NCBI GenBank assembly: GCA_037349315.1
Contig: JBAIAC010000023.1
Coordinates: forward strand, 39,977,501 to 40,041,500
Reading direction: 5' to 3'
From: Chelydra serpentina
Lineage: Eukaryota > Chordata > Testudines > Chelydridae
DNA: 64,000 bases
The position numbers and the translations under genes were made by a program. Shown piece by piece: positions 52,160 to 62,526 of the stretch. Within the stretch, counting starts at the first letter, position 1. The number at the start of each line of letters is the position of its first letter. The notes beneath the pieces are model-generated. The model searched no databases. It was not told the DNA's origin and saw only the letters and a list, made by a program, of their open reading frames with translations.

Positions 52160-54796
52160 CCCTCCTCCTGAACTTACTGCCAGAGACTTGGACACTGTCC
52201 ATGGCGGAGGCAGTACACATAAAGCCCCTGTTTGTCTTTGGTCACACCCCTTTTCAGTACGGGCACACCACATGGTGTCATTCGTAATGGTTTTAGCAAA
52301 ATGCGAGGTTCCTGGTCCCCGGGCGCCTGTAAATGGGTTGGGGTGTAGTATTGCTAACAGGATACAGATAGCAATACCTGTTAAGGCGTATGTACCTCGG
52401 CATTTAGCTCTCAGTGCCATGAGGCGACGTGCCTCAGTTTCCCCTTTCACACAGCAGCTTGGGCCTGTTATGCTTTTGCTGTTGTGCCAAGCTTCCAGCC
52501 GGTTACTCGATATAGGCCGACAGGTAACATGCTTGTACAACCGTGAGGTCACCATCCCAAGCATGTACAACAGTTTTTCCCACCAATCAGGTATGTTCTC
52601 CATCTTGAAAGGGTTGACCCTCAGTGTTAACTCCTTTGTTATAACCCACAGATGAAGTAGGGAAAGACACAGGATTACCCACCCGTCTGTGTATCCTGGT
52701 AGGCACTCTGATGCAGATTCTTCTGCCTCTTTGGAGCCGGCTCCTAAATGAGGCATGCGTTTGAGGCTCTGGCCAGGAAAGGGTGTACTGCGACCCGGCC
52801 TGCCCTCGGCCCCTCCCTCTGGAATTTCTCTGGGCTGGTTCCCATCCCCTTGTGTGGCTTCACCCATGCAGAGACTCGCTCCCTTCTGCTTTGAAGAGAG
52901 AGGTTTGTCTCCTACCCGTGTAGCAAGAACAACCTCTTTCTTGGACACCCCAGTATCTGTTCCCAACAGGTCAGCTGGACGGACTGCCCCCTCCAGGAGG
53001 TCTGACCCCCAGCTTTCCCTTCTAACCTGATCCACAGGAGAGGGGTCTGGCATCTGAAATGCAGACTTTTCACCCTCCTCCTGGGCAAGATCCTCCTGAC
53101 AAAAGGTAGGCGGGCTCTCCGCCCCCCCCTCACCTTCCCTCCCTGGGCCTCTGTCTGGGCCAGACACTCTCATGTCCCCCTGAAGAGAAGGTGACCCTGG
53201 TCCGGCTGTGGGCTCCCCGCTGCAAGCTAAGATAGACCCTTCAGTGGCCCGCAAAATTCCCCCCTTGGTATGAGGTAGAACATTCCCCTCCCCCGGGGAG
53301 ATGATTACAGGACAGGAACTGGCCACAGCCACCCCTGCCGCCACAGCTGCAGTCCCTGTGACTTCGCACCTGCCTCTGGGGTTTTCAGCACCAGGTTCCT
53401 GCTTGCTGCCACCCAGCCCTGGGACAGATTCTGCCACAGCAAAGAAATCATTTCCCAGTAGAAACGGTGCAAAATTGTGTGACACTGTTGCCACAGTTAG
53501 CTTAGCCTGCAAGTTTTCCGTTTGCATGTGTACTTTTGCCAGAGGTGCAATGACTTTGTAGCCACCCACCAGCTCCAATTCCGCCACTTTACCCGGCAAC
53601 CAATCCTTCTCTTGGATCAGGTCCCTCCTGACTATAGAAATTTCAGCACCTGTATCTCTCAACCCAGTGATTAACTTCCCATTCAGTTTAACAGCATGCA
53701 CATGCTCACTGCTTGGTGGTGTAGAAGTCAACTTCACAAACCCTGTGTGGAAAGAGGCAGCAGCTTCATGGGCCGCTTGATGCCTGTTTTCACTCAGCAG
53801 GGGACACTTATCTCTCAGGTGCTCGGTGGACTTACATTGATAGCACCTCCTGGGCTCCTCTGATTGTACAGGGAATTTGGGACGAGTACTAGGGGAATGG
53901 GGAGGTGAGCGCCCAGCCTCCTTTTTCCCAGGGGTAACACGGTGACCCTGTTTTCTTTCGACCCTGTACCCCTCTGCCAGTGGTTTATGCTTAATTGCAG
54001 CTTGCGCCTGCTCATAAGAGTCTGCAAACCCAGCTAATTCACTAACTGCTTTTACCTGTTTGTCCCACAAGTACTGTTTTACATCATCACTGCACATATT
54101 CAGGAATTGTTCCTGAGCAACCAAATCACACATCCCTTCAAAGCTTGTAATGTCTTTTCCCCTCACCCACTTATCTACCAGAACTGTCATTTCATTTGCA
54201 TAAGCCAGGTAACTTAACCCATCTCCCCTCTTAAGACTCCTGAATTTAACCCTGTAGGTTTCAGGTGTAACCTGAAACTGTTTCAAAACCAGTTCCTTAC
54301 ATTTACCATAATTGGAGGCATCCCCAATGGGCATCTTATTGAATATGTCCAGAGCTCTGCCAGTCAATTTGGCTATCAAGGTGGTCATTTTTTGATCTTC
54401 AGGGATCGCATGGAGGGAGCACAGTCTCTCGAAGGTGATAAAATATTCGGCTATATCCTTGGATTCATCATACTGGGGGCACAGACGCTCCCATTTGGGG
54501 ATTTTTGGGGAAGTGGAGCCGGCCGCTGAAGGGTTGCGACTCTTCAACTCTGCAACAGCCAGTTCATGCTTCTGGGCCTCCATAGCTCTCTTGTGGGCCG
54601 CCTCCTCCCGGATTCTTTCTGCTTCCATAGCTCTCTTGTGGGCCAGCTCCTCTGCTTCCATAGCTCTCTTGTGGGCCTCTGTCTCTGCACTAATTTCCAG
54701 CGTACGTAATTCGATTTGTCTCCGATGTTCGTTTTCTTTCTCTGTTATTTCGAGTCTGGCAAGGTCCAGTTTTACCGTGGCCTCGCTTACAGACAT
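52055..54796 (-). CDS. Retrotransposon gag-protease polyprotein, 913 residues
   Basis: The single uninterrupted frame begins in the element's leader and ends about 34 codons inside the 3' LTR. Residues 1-85 form a charged coiled coil with repeated AHKRAMEA units. About 97-270 is a capsid-like part whose second half resembles the SCAN domain (LVAQEQFLNMCSDDVKQYL). A single zinc knuckle, CX2CX4HX4C, lies at 318-331. A retropepsin-like part follows, with active-site DTGA at 381-384 and LLGND near 447. Residues from about 460 on are low-complexity and unassigned, with a Trp/Cys-containing tail and one hydrophobic segment near 803-817 that could span a membrane. No polymerase motifs are seen. SCAN domains are known to derive from Gmr1-like gag proteins. 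Confidence 0.85.
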   Translation of the reverse strand: MSVSEATVKLDLARLEITEKENEHRRQIELRTLEISAETEAHKRAMEAEELAHKRAMEAERIREEAAHKRAMEAQKHELAVAELKSRNPSAAGSTSPKIPKWERLCPQYDESKDIAEYFITFERLCSLHAIPEDQKMTTLIAKLTGRALDIFNKMPIGDASNYGKCKELVLKQFQVTPETYRVKFRSLKRGDGLSYLAYANEMTVLVDKWVRGKDITSFEGMCDLVAQEQFLNMCSDDVKQYLWDKQVKAVSELAGFADSYEQAQAAIKHKPLAEGYRVERKQGHRVTPGKKEAGRSPPHSPSTRPKFPVQSEEPRRCYQCKSTEHLRDKCPLLSENRHQAAHEAAASFHTGFVKLTSTPPSSEHVHAVKLNGKLITGLRDTGAEISIVRRDLIQEKDWLPGKVAELELVGGYKVIAPLAKVHMQTENLQAKLTVATVSHNFAPFLLGNDFFAVAESVPGLGGSKQEPGAENPRGRCEVTGTAAVAAGVAVASSCPVIISPGEGNVLPHTKGGILRATEGSILACSGEPTAGPGSPSLQGDMRVSGPDRGPGREGEGGAESPPTFCQEDLAQEEGEKSAFQMPDPSPVDQVRRESWGSDLLEGAVRPADLLGTDTGVSKKEVVLATRVGDKPLSSKQKGASLCMGEATQGDGNQPREIPEGGAEGRPGRSTPFPGQSLKRMPHLGAGSKEAEESASECLPGYTDGWVILCLSLLHLWVITKELTLRVNPFKMENIPDWWEKLLYMLGMVTSRLYKHVTCRPISSNRLEAWHNSKSITGPSCCVKGETEARRLMALRAKCRGTYALTGIAICILLAILHPNPFTGARGPGTSHFAKTITNDTMWCARTEKGCDQRQTGALCVLPPPWTVSKSLAVSSGGGCDGVPHKTLWGDAYNYICVTKICFMLHVPCNISL

Positions 54797-54999
54797 CTTA
54801 TTGCTGTCTGGTGCTGGGCTACGCCCCTCTGCAGTTCACTGAAACTGGACTGCACTCAGATCAGGAGCTCTTCAGTTAAGAGACTTTCCCAGCTTCCCCG
54901 ATCTTCACTCTTACTTATTTGATTTCCTTTTCTGTCCCTACTTCCCTTGCCCGAAATAAGCAAACAGAAAATAACAAACCAGTAACCACTTTGTCTGTT

Positions 55000-55319
55000 T
55001 TCCAGCCCTGGCCCCAATGTGGATTGGGGTCTGCAAAGTCTTTTGTCTGTCAAGTGCTCGCATTTAACAGGCATTCTTTGCTCCAAAGATGATCCCATGC
55101 ACTTACAAAGGCTATGTACAAAACCAGCAAATATAAAACCCATCTTCATAACTCCAACTACAACAATGATACATGCATACAAACAGGAGGAGTAAATTCA
55201 GTAGGTCATAACTTTCACAGAGATATGTTACATGGCACATGTAGCATAAAACATATTTTAGTTACACATATATAGTTATAAGCATCTCCCCATAAAGTTT
55301 TATGGGGAACACCGTCACA
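55000..55319 (-). repeat. 5' LTR remnant of the gag-protease retrotransposon
   Basis: The 320 bp correspond to the start of the LTR and align without gaps to 51840-52159, with one mismatch near the inner end. The remaining 805 bp of LTR are missing, and sequence jumps straight to the gag leader. Loss after insertion is likely, since reverse transcription makes both LTRs full length. Confidence 0.85.
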
Positions 55320-55324
55320 CCGCC

Positions 55325-56190
55325 CTCCCGCCATTCGCACACTCTCTCTTCCACGCGCACGGAGGATGTGATCCAGCCCAGGGTAGCTGGTGGGTAAGGT
55401 AAGAAGTGCTCAGCGGGATGGGGTGCACTCGCAGGGGACCCCGATCCAGCATTGATGAGACGCTGCTTCATGGCTGCCAAGCAATTCCCACCCCGTAGCA
55501 GGAGTGAGGCCTAAAGGGGATGGGGGCGCATGGTGCTAAGTCCCCCCTTAGCAAAGGGAAGATTCTGCTAGCATACACCCAGGTCTCCTCAGATATCACC
55601 ATTCTCTACCCACACCCAGCCCATTTGCGCCCGGTGCTGCTCTCAGGAGTCAGGGAGCAAGTTCCCGAAGGGAATCCCTGCTGCTCAGTGCAAAGGGTGA
55701 TCCCCTAGCACTTGCACTCATTTTTACACTAGCACTCCAGTGCAACAGCCTTGGGCTCCCTGCTCGGTAATGCCAAAGGCCTCACAATCACTTTTACACA
55801 CTTTTACATGGCCTCATCTTACAGATGCACCCTCCTGCACACGCATATGCACCTTTAACACGCTCCCCATCACTTGCCGTCCACGCACTCTCCCGCTGGC
55901 GCTTTGGCGTTGCACACACTTTTCCGCATGCACACAGACCCTCCTCCCACATCAACATCCCCGGAGTTTTTTCAACAGGGCGCGGCAGGGGGGTTCTTGA
56001 ACTACAGCCCCCTCCCCCCCAGGTGCATTTACACTCACTCCTAGCAAATACCGACTCACACCCCACGGGTGCACTTACACGGCTACACTCGCTGCTTTCA
56101 CGTGTACACTCACTCACACATTTGCACACTCACTCTTGCACATGCATCCTCACTGCTCACACACACACGCTCACCCTGTCCCTGCGGGAG
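55325..56190. repeat. Degenerate CACACTC-rich tract, right part
   Basis: It continues the 50480-51029 tract. Motifs such as CGCACACTCTCTCTTCC, TTTGCACACTCACTCTTGCA and ACACACACACGCTCACC recur with much decay and some unrelated sequence between. No gene is recognised. Confidence 0.45.
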
Positions 56191-56519
56191 AAAATCCAGC
56201 AGGCATTTGTAGCCCCCAGGAGGTATGAGCCACTCTTCAGTTCAGACACCAGCATCCAGAACATGTCTGGCCCTAAAGTAGATCCCACCACTGGGATGGC
56301 GCCTTCTGCTGGTCGTTCTGGGGAATAGCTTGCAACCCTTCCCACGATTGCACGCTCACTCCAGCTCTCTCTGGGTCTGCAGCACCTTTCTCACTCCACA
56401 AGCTGCTGCTGCCTCTTTGTGTCTCAGCCCTCAGGCCAGGTCACTCTACGCATTTCCCTCTTGCGGGGTAACAAAGCCTTCCTTCGACTAGGGTGACCAG
56501 ATGTCCCAATTTTATAGAG

Positions 56520-58926
56520 TGTGGCAAATTGCCGGCACTACTATGATGGGTCCCGCACTTTCTCTTCTTGTGGAGGGGTTTCAGGGTGCCATTTCTTGCC
56601 CCTGAACTGGGGTAACAGCTATCCTACTAGTATCCCAGGGAAGGGGAGTGGAGAGGGAGGGACCCAGGCCCGCCCTCTACTCTGGGTCCCAGCCCAGGGG
56701 CCCTATGATAGCAGGTGAACCACTTGTACCAGTGATTCTTTCCCCTGGGCTACTTCCCTCTCCTGACCTTCAGCTTGTGGGGCTTCCTGCCTTCCCTCTG
56801 CACAAGCCAGGTGTCCCTTTACCTAGGATCTTGGTCTTCTTAGCCCGCCGCAGCACTTCTCAAAACTCTCCCCCGCTTTCCTCCGAACTGCTCTTTGTTC
56901 CACCACCAATCCGCTCTGCTTCACTCCTCCAAACTGCTCTCTGCTCCACCACCAAACCACTCTGATTCAACTCCTCCAAACTGCGCTCTGCTCCACCACC
57001 AATCCGCTCTGCTTCACTCCTCCAAACTGCTCTCTGCTCCACCACCAAACCACTCTGCTTCACTCCTCCAAACTGCTCTCTGCTCCACCACCAAACCACT
57101 CTGCTTCACTCCTCCAAACTGCTCTCTGCTCCACCACCAAACCACTCTGATTCACTCCTCCAAACTGCTCTCTGCTCCGCCACCAAACCACTCTGCTTCA
57201 CTCCTCCAAACTGCTCTCTGCTCCACCACCAAACCACTCTGATTCAACTCCTCCAAACTGCTCTCTGCTCCACCACCAAACCACGCTGATTCAACTCCTC
57301 CAAACTGCTCTCTGCTCCACCACCAAACCACTCTGCTTCACTCCTCCAAACTGCTCTCTGCTCCACCACCAAACCACTCTGATTCAACTCCTCCAAACTG
57401 CTCTCTGCTCCACCACCAAACCACTCTGATTCAACTCCTCCAAACTGCTCTCTGCTCCACCACCAAACCACTCTGCTTCACTCCTCCAAACTGCTCTCTG
57501 CTCCACCACCAAACCACTCTGATTCACTCCTCCAAACTGCTCTCTGCTCCACCACCAAATCACTCTGCTTCACTCCTCCAAACTGCTCTCTGCTCCACCA
57601 CCAAACTACTCTGCTTCACTCCTCCAAACTGCTCTCTGCTCCACCACCAAACCACTCTGCTTCACTCCTCCAAACTGCTCTCTGCTCCACCACCAAACTA
57701 CTCTGCTTCACTCCTCCAAACTGCTCTCTGCTCCACCACCAAACCACCCTGATTCAACTCCTCCAAACTGCTCTCTGCTCCACCACCAAATCACTCTGCT
57801 TCACTCCTCCAAACTGCTCTCTGCTCCACCACCAAACCACTCTGCTTCACTCCTCCAAACTGCTCTCTGCTCCACCACCAAACCACTCTGCTTCACTCCT
57901 CCAAACTGCTCTCTGCTCCACCACCAAACCACTCTGATTCAACTCCTCCAAACTGCTCTCTGCTCCACCACCAAACTACTCTGCTTCACTCCTCCAAACT
58001 GCTCTCTGCTCCACCACCAAACCACCCTGATTCAACTCCTCCAAACTGCTCTCTGCTCCACCACCAAATCACTCTGCTTCACTCCTCCAAACTGCTCTCT
58101 GCTCCACCACCAAACCACTCTGCTTCACTCCTCCAAACTGCTCTCTGCTCCACCACCAAACCACTCTGCTTCACTCCTCCAAACTGCTCTCTGCTCCACC
58201 ACCAAACCACTCTGATTCAACTCCTCCAAACTGCTCTCTGCTCCACCACCAAACCACTCTGCTTCACTCCTCCAAACTGCTCTCTGCTCCACCACCAAAC
58301 TACTCTGCTTCACTCCTCCAAACTGCTCTCTGCTCCACCACCAAACCACTCTGCTTCACTCCTCCAAACTGCTCTCTGCTCCACCACCAAACCACTCTGC
58401 TTCACTCCTCCAAACTGCTCTCTGCTCCACCACCAAACCACTCTGCTTCACTCCTCCAAACTGCTCTCTGCTCCACCACCAAACCACCCTGATTCAACTC
58501 CTCCAAACTGCTCTCTGCTCCACCACCAAACCACTCTGCTTCACTCCTCCAAACTGCTCTCTGCTCCACCACCAAACCACTCTGATTCAACTCCTCCAAA
58601 CTGCTCTCTGCTCCACCACCAAACCACTCTGCTTCACTCCTCCAAACTGCTCTCTGCTCCACCACCAAACCACGCTGATTCAACTCCTCCAAACTGCTCT
58701 CTGCTCCACCACCAAATCACTCTCCTTTAGCTCCTCCAAACTGCTCCAACTCCTCCTCACTCTGCTCCAACTCCTCCTCTGGCTGATTGAAGCAGGGGGA
58801 TTTTATCAGGTGACTGGCTTCAGGTGCTCTGATTGGTTTCAGGTGCTTTTAATTAATCTACAGGGAATAAGGCTTCTCCTCATCCTAGATCACTCTCCTG
58901 CTGCCTTCTGGCCATGCTGTATCACA
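56520..58926. mobile_element. LTR-like insertion with an internal minisatellite
   Basis: The inserted DNA begins TGTGGCAAATTGCC and ends CTGTATCACA, a TG..CA form. The host element's flanks read AGAG and AGGG, a possible 4-bp duplication with one mismatch. It is probably a solo LTR grown to 2.4 kb by the internal array; without the array it would be about 0.55 kb. The family is not identified. Confidence 0.55.
56890..58740. repeat. Minisatellite of 46/47-bp units
   Basis: About 40 units read CTCTGCTCCACCACCAAACC, then ACTCTGCTTCACTCC, then TCCAAACTGCT. Two types alternate irregularly: GCTTCACTCC (46 bp) and GATTCAACTCC (47 bp). Divergence between units is a few percent. Open frames on both strands (for example EQRAVWRSEAEWFGGGA on minus) arise from the repeat. 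Confidence 0.95.
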
Positions 58927-59647
58927 AGGGACAGTCCTGATTTTGGGGTCTTTTTCTTATATAGGCTCCTATTACTCCCCACCCCCTGTCCTGATTTTTG
59001 GCACTTGCTGTCTGGTCACCCTACCTTCAACAGCCCTGGGTAGTCTTCCCATTCACTGCCTTGTGGTGCCACTCCCTCAGTAGCTGGCAGGGGGACCTGT
59101 GCCCATCCTCTATTCTGGGGCCGGCTCAGGGACCCTCTGGCCAGCTGTCATGATCTGTTCCCTTCTAGATGCTACTGCCTTTCCATGAGCCCCCCTCTCC
59201 GGGTTTGCCAGTCCAAACACACCTCCCTTCTCCCAGGGAGAGAAGCTTCCCTGCAGCCCCCTTTCTGCTTCCCATTTCCTGCCTTAATAGTCCCAACCCA
59301 GCTGGTTCCTCCTCCACTGGGCTTCCTCACTCAGTCAGGGGATTGCTTAGCCACCTGAGTCTTCTCCACTGTGGTCAGTTCAGTTAATTAGCCCCCTTCT
59401 CAGTCTGCATTAACCCTTTCAGGGCAAATGTGGGGTGAACTCCCAATCACACGCTATTAGAAGAGCTCTACATGGAGCTATACAGCTCAGGGAGGGTTTG
59501 AAAGAGCACTTTAGTGGTCAGTCACAGTAATGCATTGTGGTGGCCCGGGAGTTTGGGGGCCCGTTGGGAATTGGGTGGGGCTTGGTGCACGTCTATGAGT
59601 ATAACACTGGCAATGCACTTGTTCATTTTGTGATGTGTGCTGGACTC

Positions 59648-60054
59648 CAGTGGCTCTCAACCTTTCCAGATGACTGTACCCCTTTCAGGAGGCTGATTTA
59701 TCTTGTGTACCCCAAGTTTCACCTCACTTAAAAACGACTTGCTTACAAAATCAGACATAAACATACAGGAGTGTCACAGCACGCTATTACTGAAAAAATG
59801 CCGACTTTCTCATTTTTACCATATAAGTATAAAATAAATCAATTGGAATATAAATATTGTACTTACATTTCAGTGTAGAGTAGATAGAGCAGTATAAACA
59901 AGTCAGCGTCTGTAGGAAATTTTAGTTTATTCTGGCTTTGCTAGTGCTTTTTATGTAGCCTGTTGTAAAACTAGCCAAATATCTAGATGAGTGGATGAGT
60001 GGAAGACATCTGTGTACCTCCAGGGATACATGTACCCCCAGTTGAGAACCACTG
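59648..60054. mobile_element. Non-autonomous hAT-like element, CAGTGGCTCTCAACC family
   Basis: The element is 407 bp. The ends CAGTGGCTCTCAACC and GTTGAGAACCACTG are inverted repeats. The flanks CTGGACTC and CTGTACAT agree weakly (5-6 of 8). The inside is AT-rich with no frame. Confidence 0.75.
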
Positions 60055-60199
60055 CTGTACATTGTGATTAGTACACTGTGTTTGTCACTGATCCTATGAG
60101 TTGCGTCACACTGTATAATAGCAAGTAAGTGGATGCTTTCACTATCACTAGGCATTCTGCACCATATGTCGGGAACTAATAAAGATAAATGATTTTCCA

Positions 60200-61910
60200 A
60201 ACAACGGAGTTTTATTAAGCAACAAAAGCACTTCTGAAAATGTGGTGCAATTTAAAGGCAAATACATTAAAAATTAATAACTTTATGGAGCACAGCTTCA
60301 GAAGGGGAGAGAACATTGCCCCCATTTTACCAACACATGCATTAACCGTGGCTCTCCCAGGTCAGTGTCTGGGGAGCTGTGGTTGTCCCCCAGTGTGGAG
60401 CGGTAGGGGTAGGGCCGTGGGCCCACCGATGCCATGTGGAATGTTGGGATGGGGTCGGGAGGTGCTATAATGGAGTTCTCCATGAACTACAAAGGGAGAC
60501 AAGCCTGTGATGGTTGAACCCGTAGGTCCCCAAGAGTCTGCAGCATCTGTGTTCCCTGCCAGAGAAGCCCCATTATGTCCCAGTGCATCTTCCTCTCCTT
60601 TTCCTGCACCTTTTTTGTGTGCTCTGTTCTTCTTCACTCAGTCTGCAATATTCACCCTCCAGGCCCTGTGCTTATGGTCTGATGCAGCCCTGGCTTGCAG
60701 GATCTCACTGAACATGTCAACCAGAGGTCTTTTCTTCCTCCTCCGTACCTGGCTCAGGTATTCAGTGGATGCGGAGGGGAAACCCCTCAAGGCTGCAATG
60801 GCAGCAGCTGCAGATAAAACACACAGAGGCACCATTGTCCGTATTGTCATGATGGAAAGTGAAAGCTCAGGTTGAGAACTCCCTTCTCTTGCTCCCCTAA
60901 AGTTTACCACAAGACGTGCTTGCTGACACTTCTGCTTTGGAGAACTTGTGCACGGGCACCATTCACAGCACCAGCCATGGTGCGTCTGGCCCACCAAGCG
61001 CGAGGGAAATGAAGAGGGAATTGCTCGGTTGCATGAAACTATGAGTCTCTAGGGCAATGATGGTACTGAACACTGGCACCATTTTCCACTGGCAGTGGGA
61101 ATGCTAGTTCATATCTCACTCCTGCTGCTGGTGTCCCGAAGCTGCCCAGGCCCATATGCTGCTAGCCTGCGTACTGCAATGGTGCCTGCCGAAGTTATCT
61201 CCGACAGGTGTGGGAAAGTGTCCTACCCCGGAGGAAGAAATAAAGTGGCCATCCCTAGAAACCTTCAGGAGCGGATTGCAGAGTGCCTCCGTGTAAGATT
61301 TATCGAGATCCCTCAGACGGATTCAAGGGACATCCCTGGGTATATAAACAAAGAGGATCAGCCATGCTCAGCTGCTGGACCTGGATGGACTGTGGTGGAG
61401 TCCCAAACAGGTCCTGGCTTGGGGCATAAATGGACCACCTGATCGCATGTCCCCCATCCTCCTTCTCTTCTTCCTCATCCTCACGGTTCATGTCAGGAGC
61501 CTATGAGTCGGGCTCCTCGCATGTATCCACGGTGGTGTATGAGATAGCGGTGGGGTCGCCGCCAAGTAGGACGTCCAGCTCTGGTCAAAGCGGCAGGTCA
61601 GCAGCTCGGCACTGCATCAATCGTCAGCCTCCCTGGCTTTCTGATACACCTGCTGCAGTTCTTTGGCTTTCACGCGGCGCTGCTGCTGGTCCCTGTCGTA
61701 CCCTTTCTCCTGCATCCCCCGTCCAGTCTCCTCAGAGGTCTCCACGTTCCTACCACCGGTCCGTAGCTGGGCTTGTGCAGCCTCATCTCTCCACAGGCCC
61801 AGATCCAATATCTCCTGTCTACTCCAGGCCGGAGCGCATCTGGCGCGTGTAGCTGGCATGGCTGACTGGGCAGTTGCACACAACAATGGAGAGCTGCTAG
61901 GTGCTTGCAA
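60200..61910 (-). pseudogene. Decayed Myb/SANT-like DNA-binding gene of transposon type
   Basis: Read on the minus strand, the N-terminal piece (61910-61617) has a Myb/SANT-like helical pattern: WSRQEILDLGLWRDEAAQAQ, then a stretch with GRGMQEKGYDRDQQQ and RVKAKELQQVYQKAREAD. A C-terminal piece (60997-60638) holds RRRKKRPLVDMFSEILQA and HKHRAWRVNIAD. An AATAAA lies near 60211. The pieces are in different frames with stops between them, so it is not a working gene. Such genes are typical of PIF/Harbinger Myb-like proteins, which are abundant in turtle genomes. Confidence 0.7.
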
Positions 61911-61955
61911 AGCTGGAAATCAGGAAAAGGCATTTCAAACATTTGTGAGGTTGTA

Positions 61956-62076
61956 GCGGCCCGGTGTGGTGGCGTGCGCCTGTAATCCCAGCTGCTTGGG
62001 AGGCTGCGGTTGGCGGATCGCTCAGGAGTTCTAGGCTGCTGTGCACTATGTCAATCGGGTGTTCGGTGCTACTGAC
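61956..62076 (+). pseudogene. 7SL (SRP) RNA-derived fragment, 5' Alu-domain part
   Basis: The plus strand reads GGTGTGGTGGCGTGCGCCTG, then TAATCCCAGCTGCTTGGGAG, AGGAGTTCTAGGCTGCTGTG and CACTATGTCAATCGGGTGTT. This follows vertebrate 7SL RNA from its 5' end through the GATCGGGTG loop region and stops near nucleotide 120. The GATCGGGTG-type segment excludes a primate Alu. Many substitutions and the lost 3' half make it non-functional. Confidence 0.8.
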
Positions 62077-62526
62077 AGCCTGGCCAGCGGGTAGTTGGAG
62101 GACTGGCTAGAACAACACGTCTGACGTGTTGTGATCGGCGCTTTCTCTGTGAAGGCTAATAGACCGATCGATGACAGTGAGGTTGTAAAGTGAGGGTGGG
62201 TCTTCCAGTCTCCGTGGGCAGTGGAGTTCACAGTTGTGACCAGAGCAGTCAGTGTTGGGCATTGAGGGACAGCTGCTGGAGGGCTGTTAGGGTTGACATA
62301 AGTAACGCAGTGTCTGCACTCGCGCTGTATTGACCTTAGTACACCAACCATGGCTCAACACCGGTCAGGGAGGTGGAGTTACTATGTCAGCATAATAGTG
62401 TAGACACATGCACAAGTAGGTTGACGCAAGGCGGCTCACATTGACCAAAGTTTGTAGTGGAGACCAGGCCAGAGAACAGCCCTGAGCCAGAAGCCCCTGC
62501 ACACTTGTGTCCCAAATACAAGGGGG
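62077..62526. other. Unassigned stretch between the 7SL fragment and a hAT-like element
   Basis: No gene is recognised. Sequence such as GTTGACATAAGTAACGCAGT and TAGTGTAGACACATGCACAA resembles old repeat remnants, but no boundaries can be drawn. Confidence 0.35.

Larger units (their letters stand above)
51035..55319 (-). mobile_element. LTR retrotransposon, gag-protease only, minus orientation
   Basis: The 4,285-bp element is flanked by a perfect CCGCC duplication at 51030-51034 and 55320-55324. In minus sense its ends are TGTGACGG and CCGTCACA. A full 3' LTR (51035-52159), a polypurine tract (CAGGAGGAGGG, at about 52160-52170), one 913-codon open frame and a 320-bp remnant of the 5' LTR are seen. 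The two LTR copies differ at one visible site in 320 bp, so it is young. No reverse transcriptase, RNase H or integrase sequence is recognised, so it would need help in trans. The gag type (SCAN-like capsid and one zinc knuckle) points to a Ty3/gypsy element, perhaps Gmr1-like. Confidence 0.9.
56489..59023. mobile_element. hAT-like TAGGGTGACCAGA element interrupted by a large insertion
   Basis: The ends TAGGGTGACCAGA and TCTGGTCACCCTA match the element at 24313-24535. The flanks CCTTCGAC (56481-56488) and CCTTCAAC (59024-59031) are an 8-bp duplication with one mismatch. The element's own sequence is only 56489-56519 and about 58927-59023; the rest is inserted DNA. Confidence 0.85.

Noticed and set aside
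56860..58692. Array of 46/47-bp repeats considered as a CRISPR array or repeat protein
   Set aside because: Units are contiguous with no unique spacers, the host is a vertebrate, and open frames come from the repeat itself.
61956..62076. Primate Alu contamination
   Set aside because: The segment keeps the 7SL-specific GATCGGGTG-type stretch that Alu elements have lost, and it is diverged from both.
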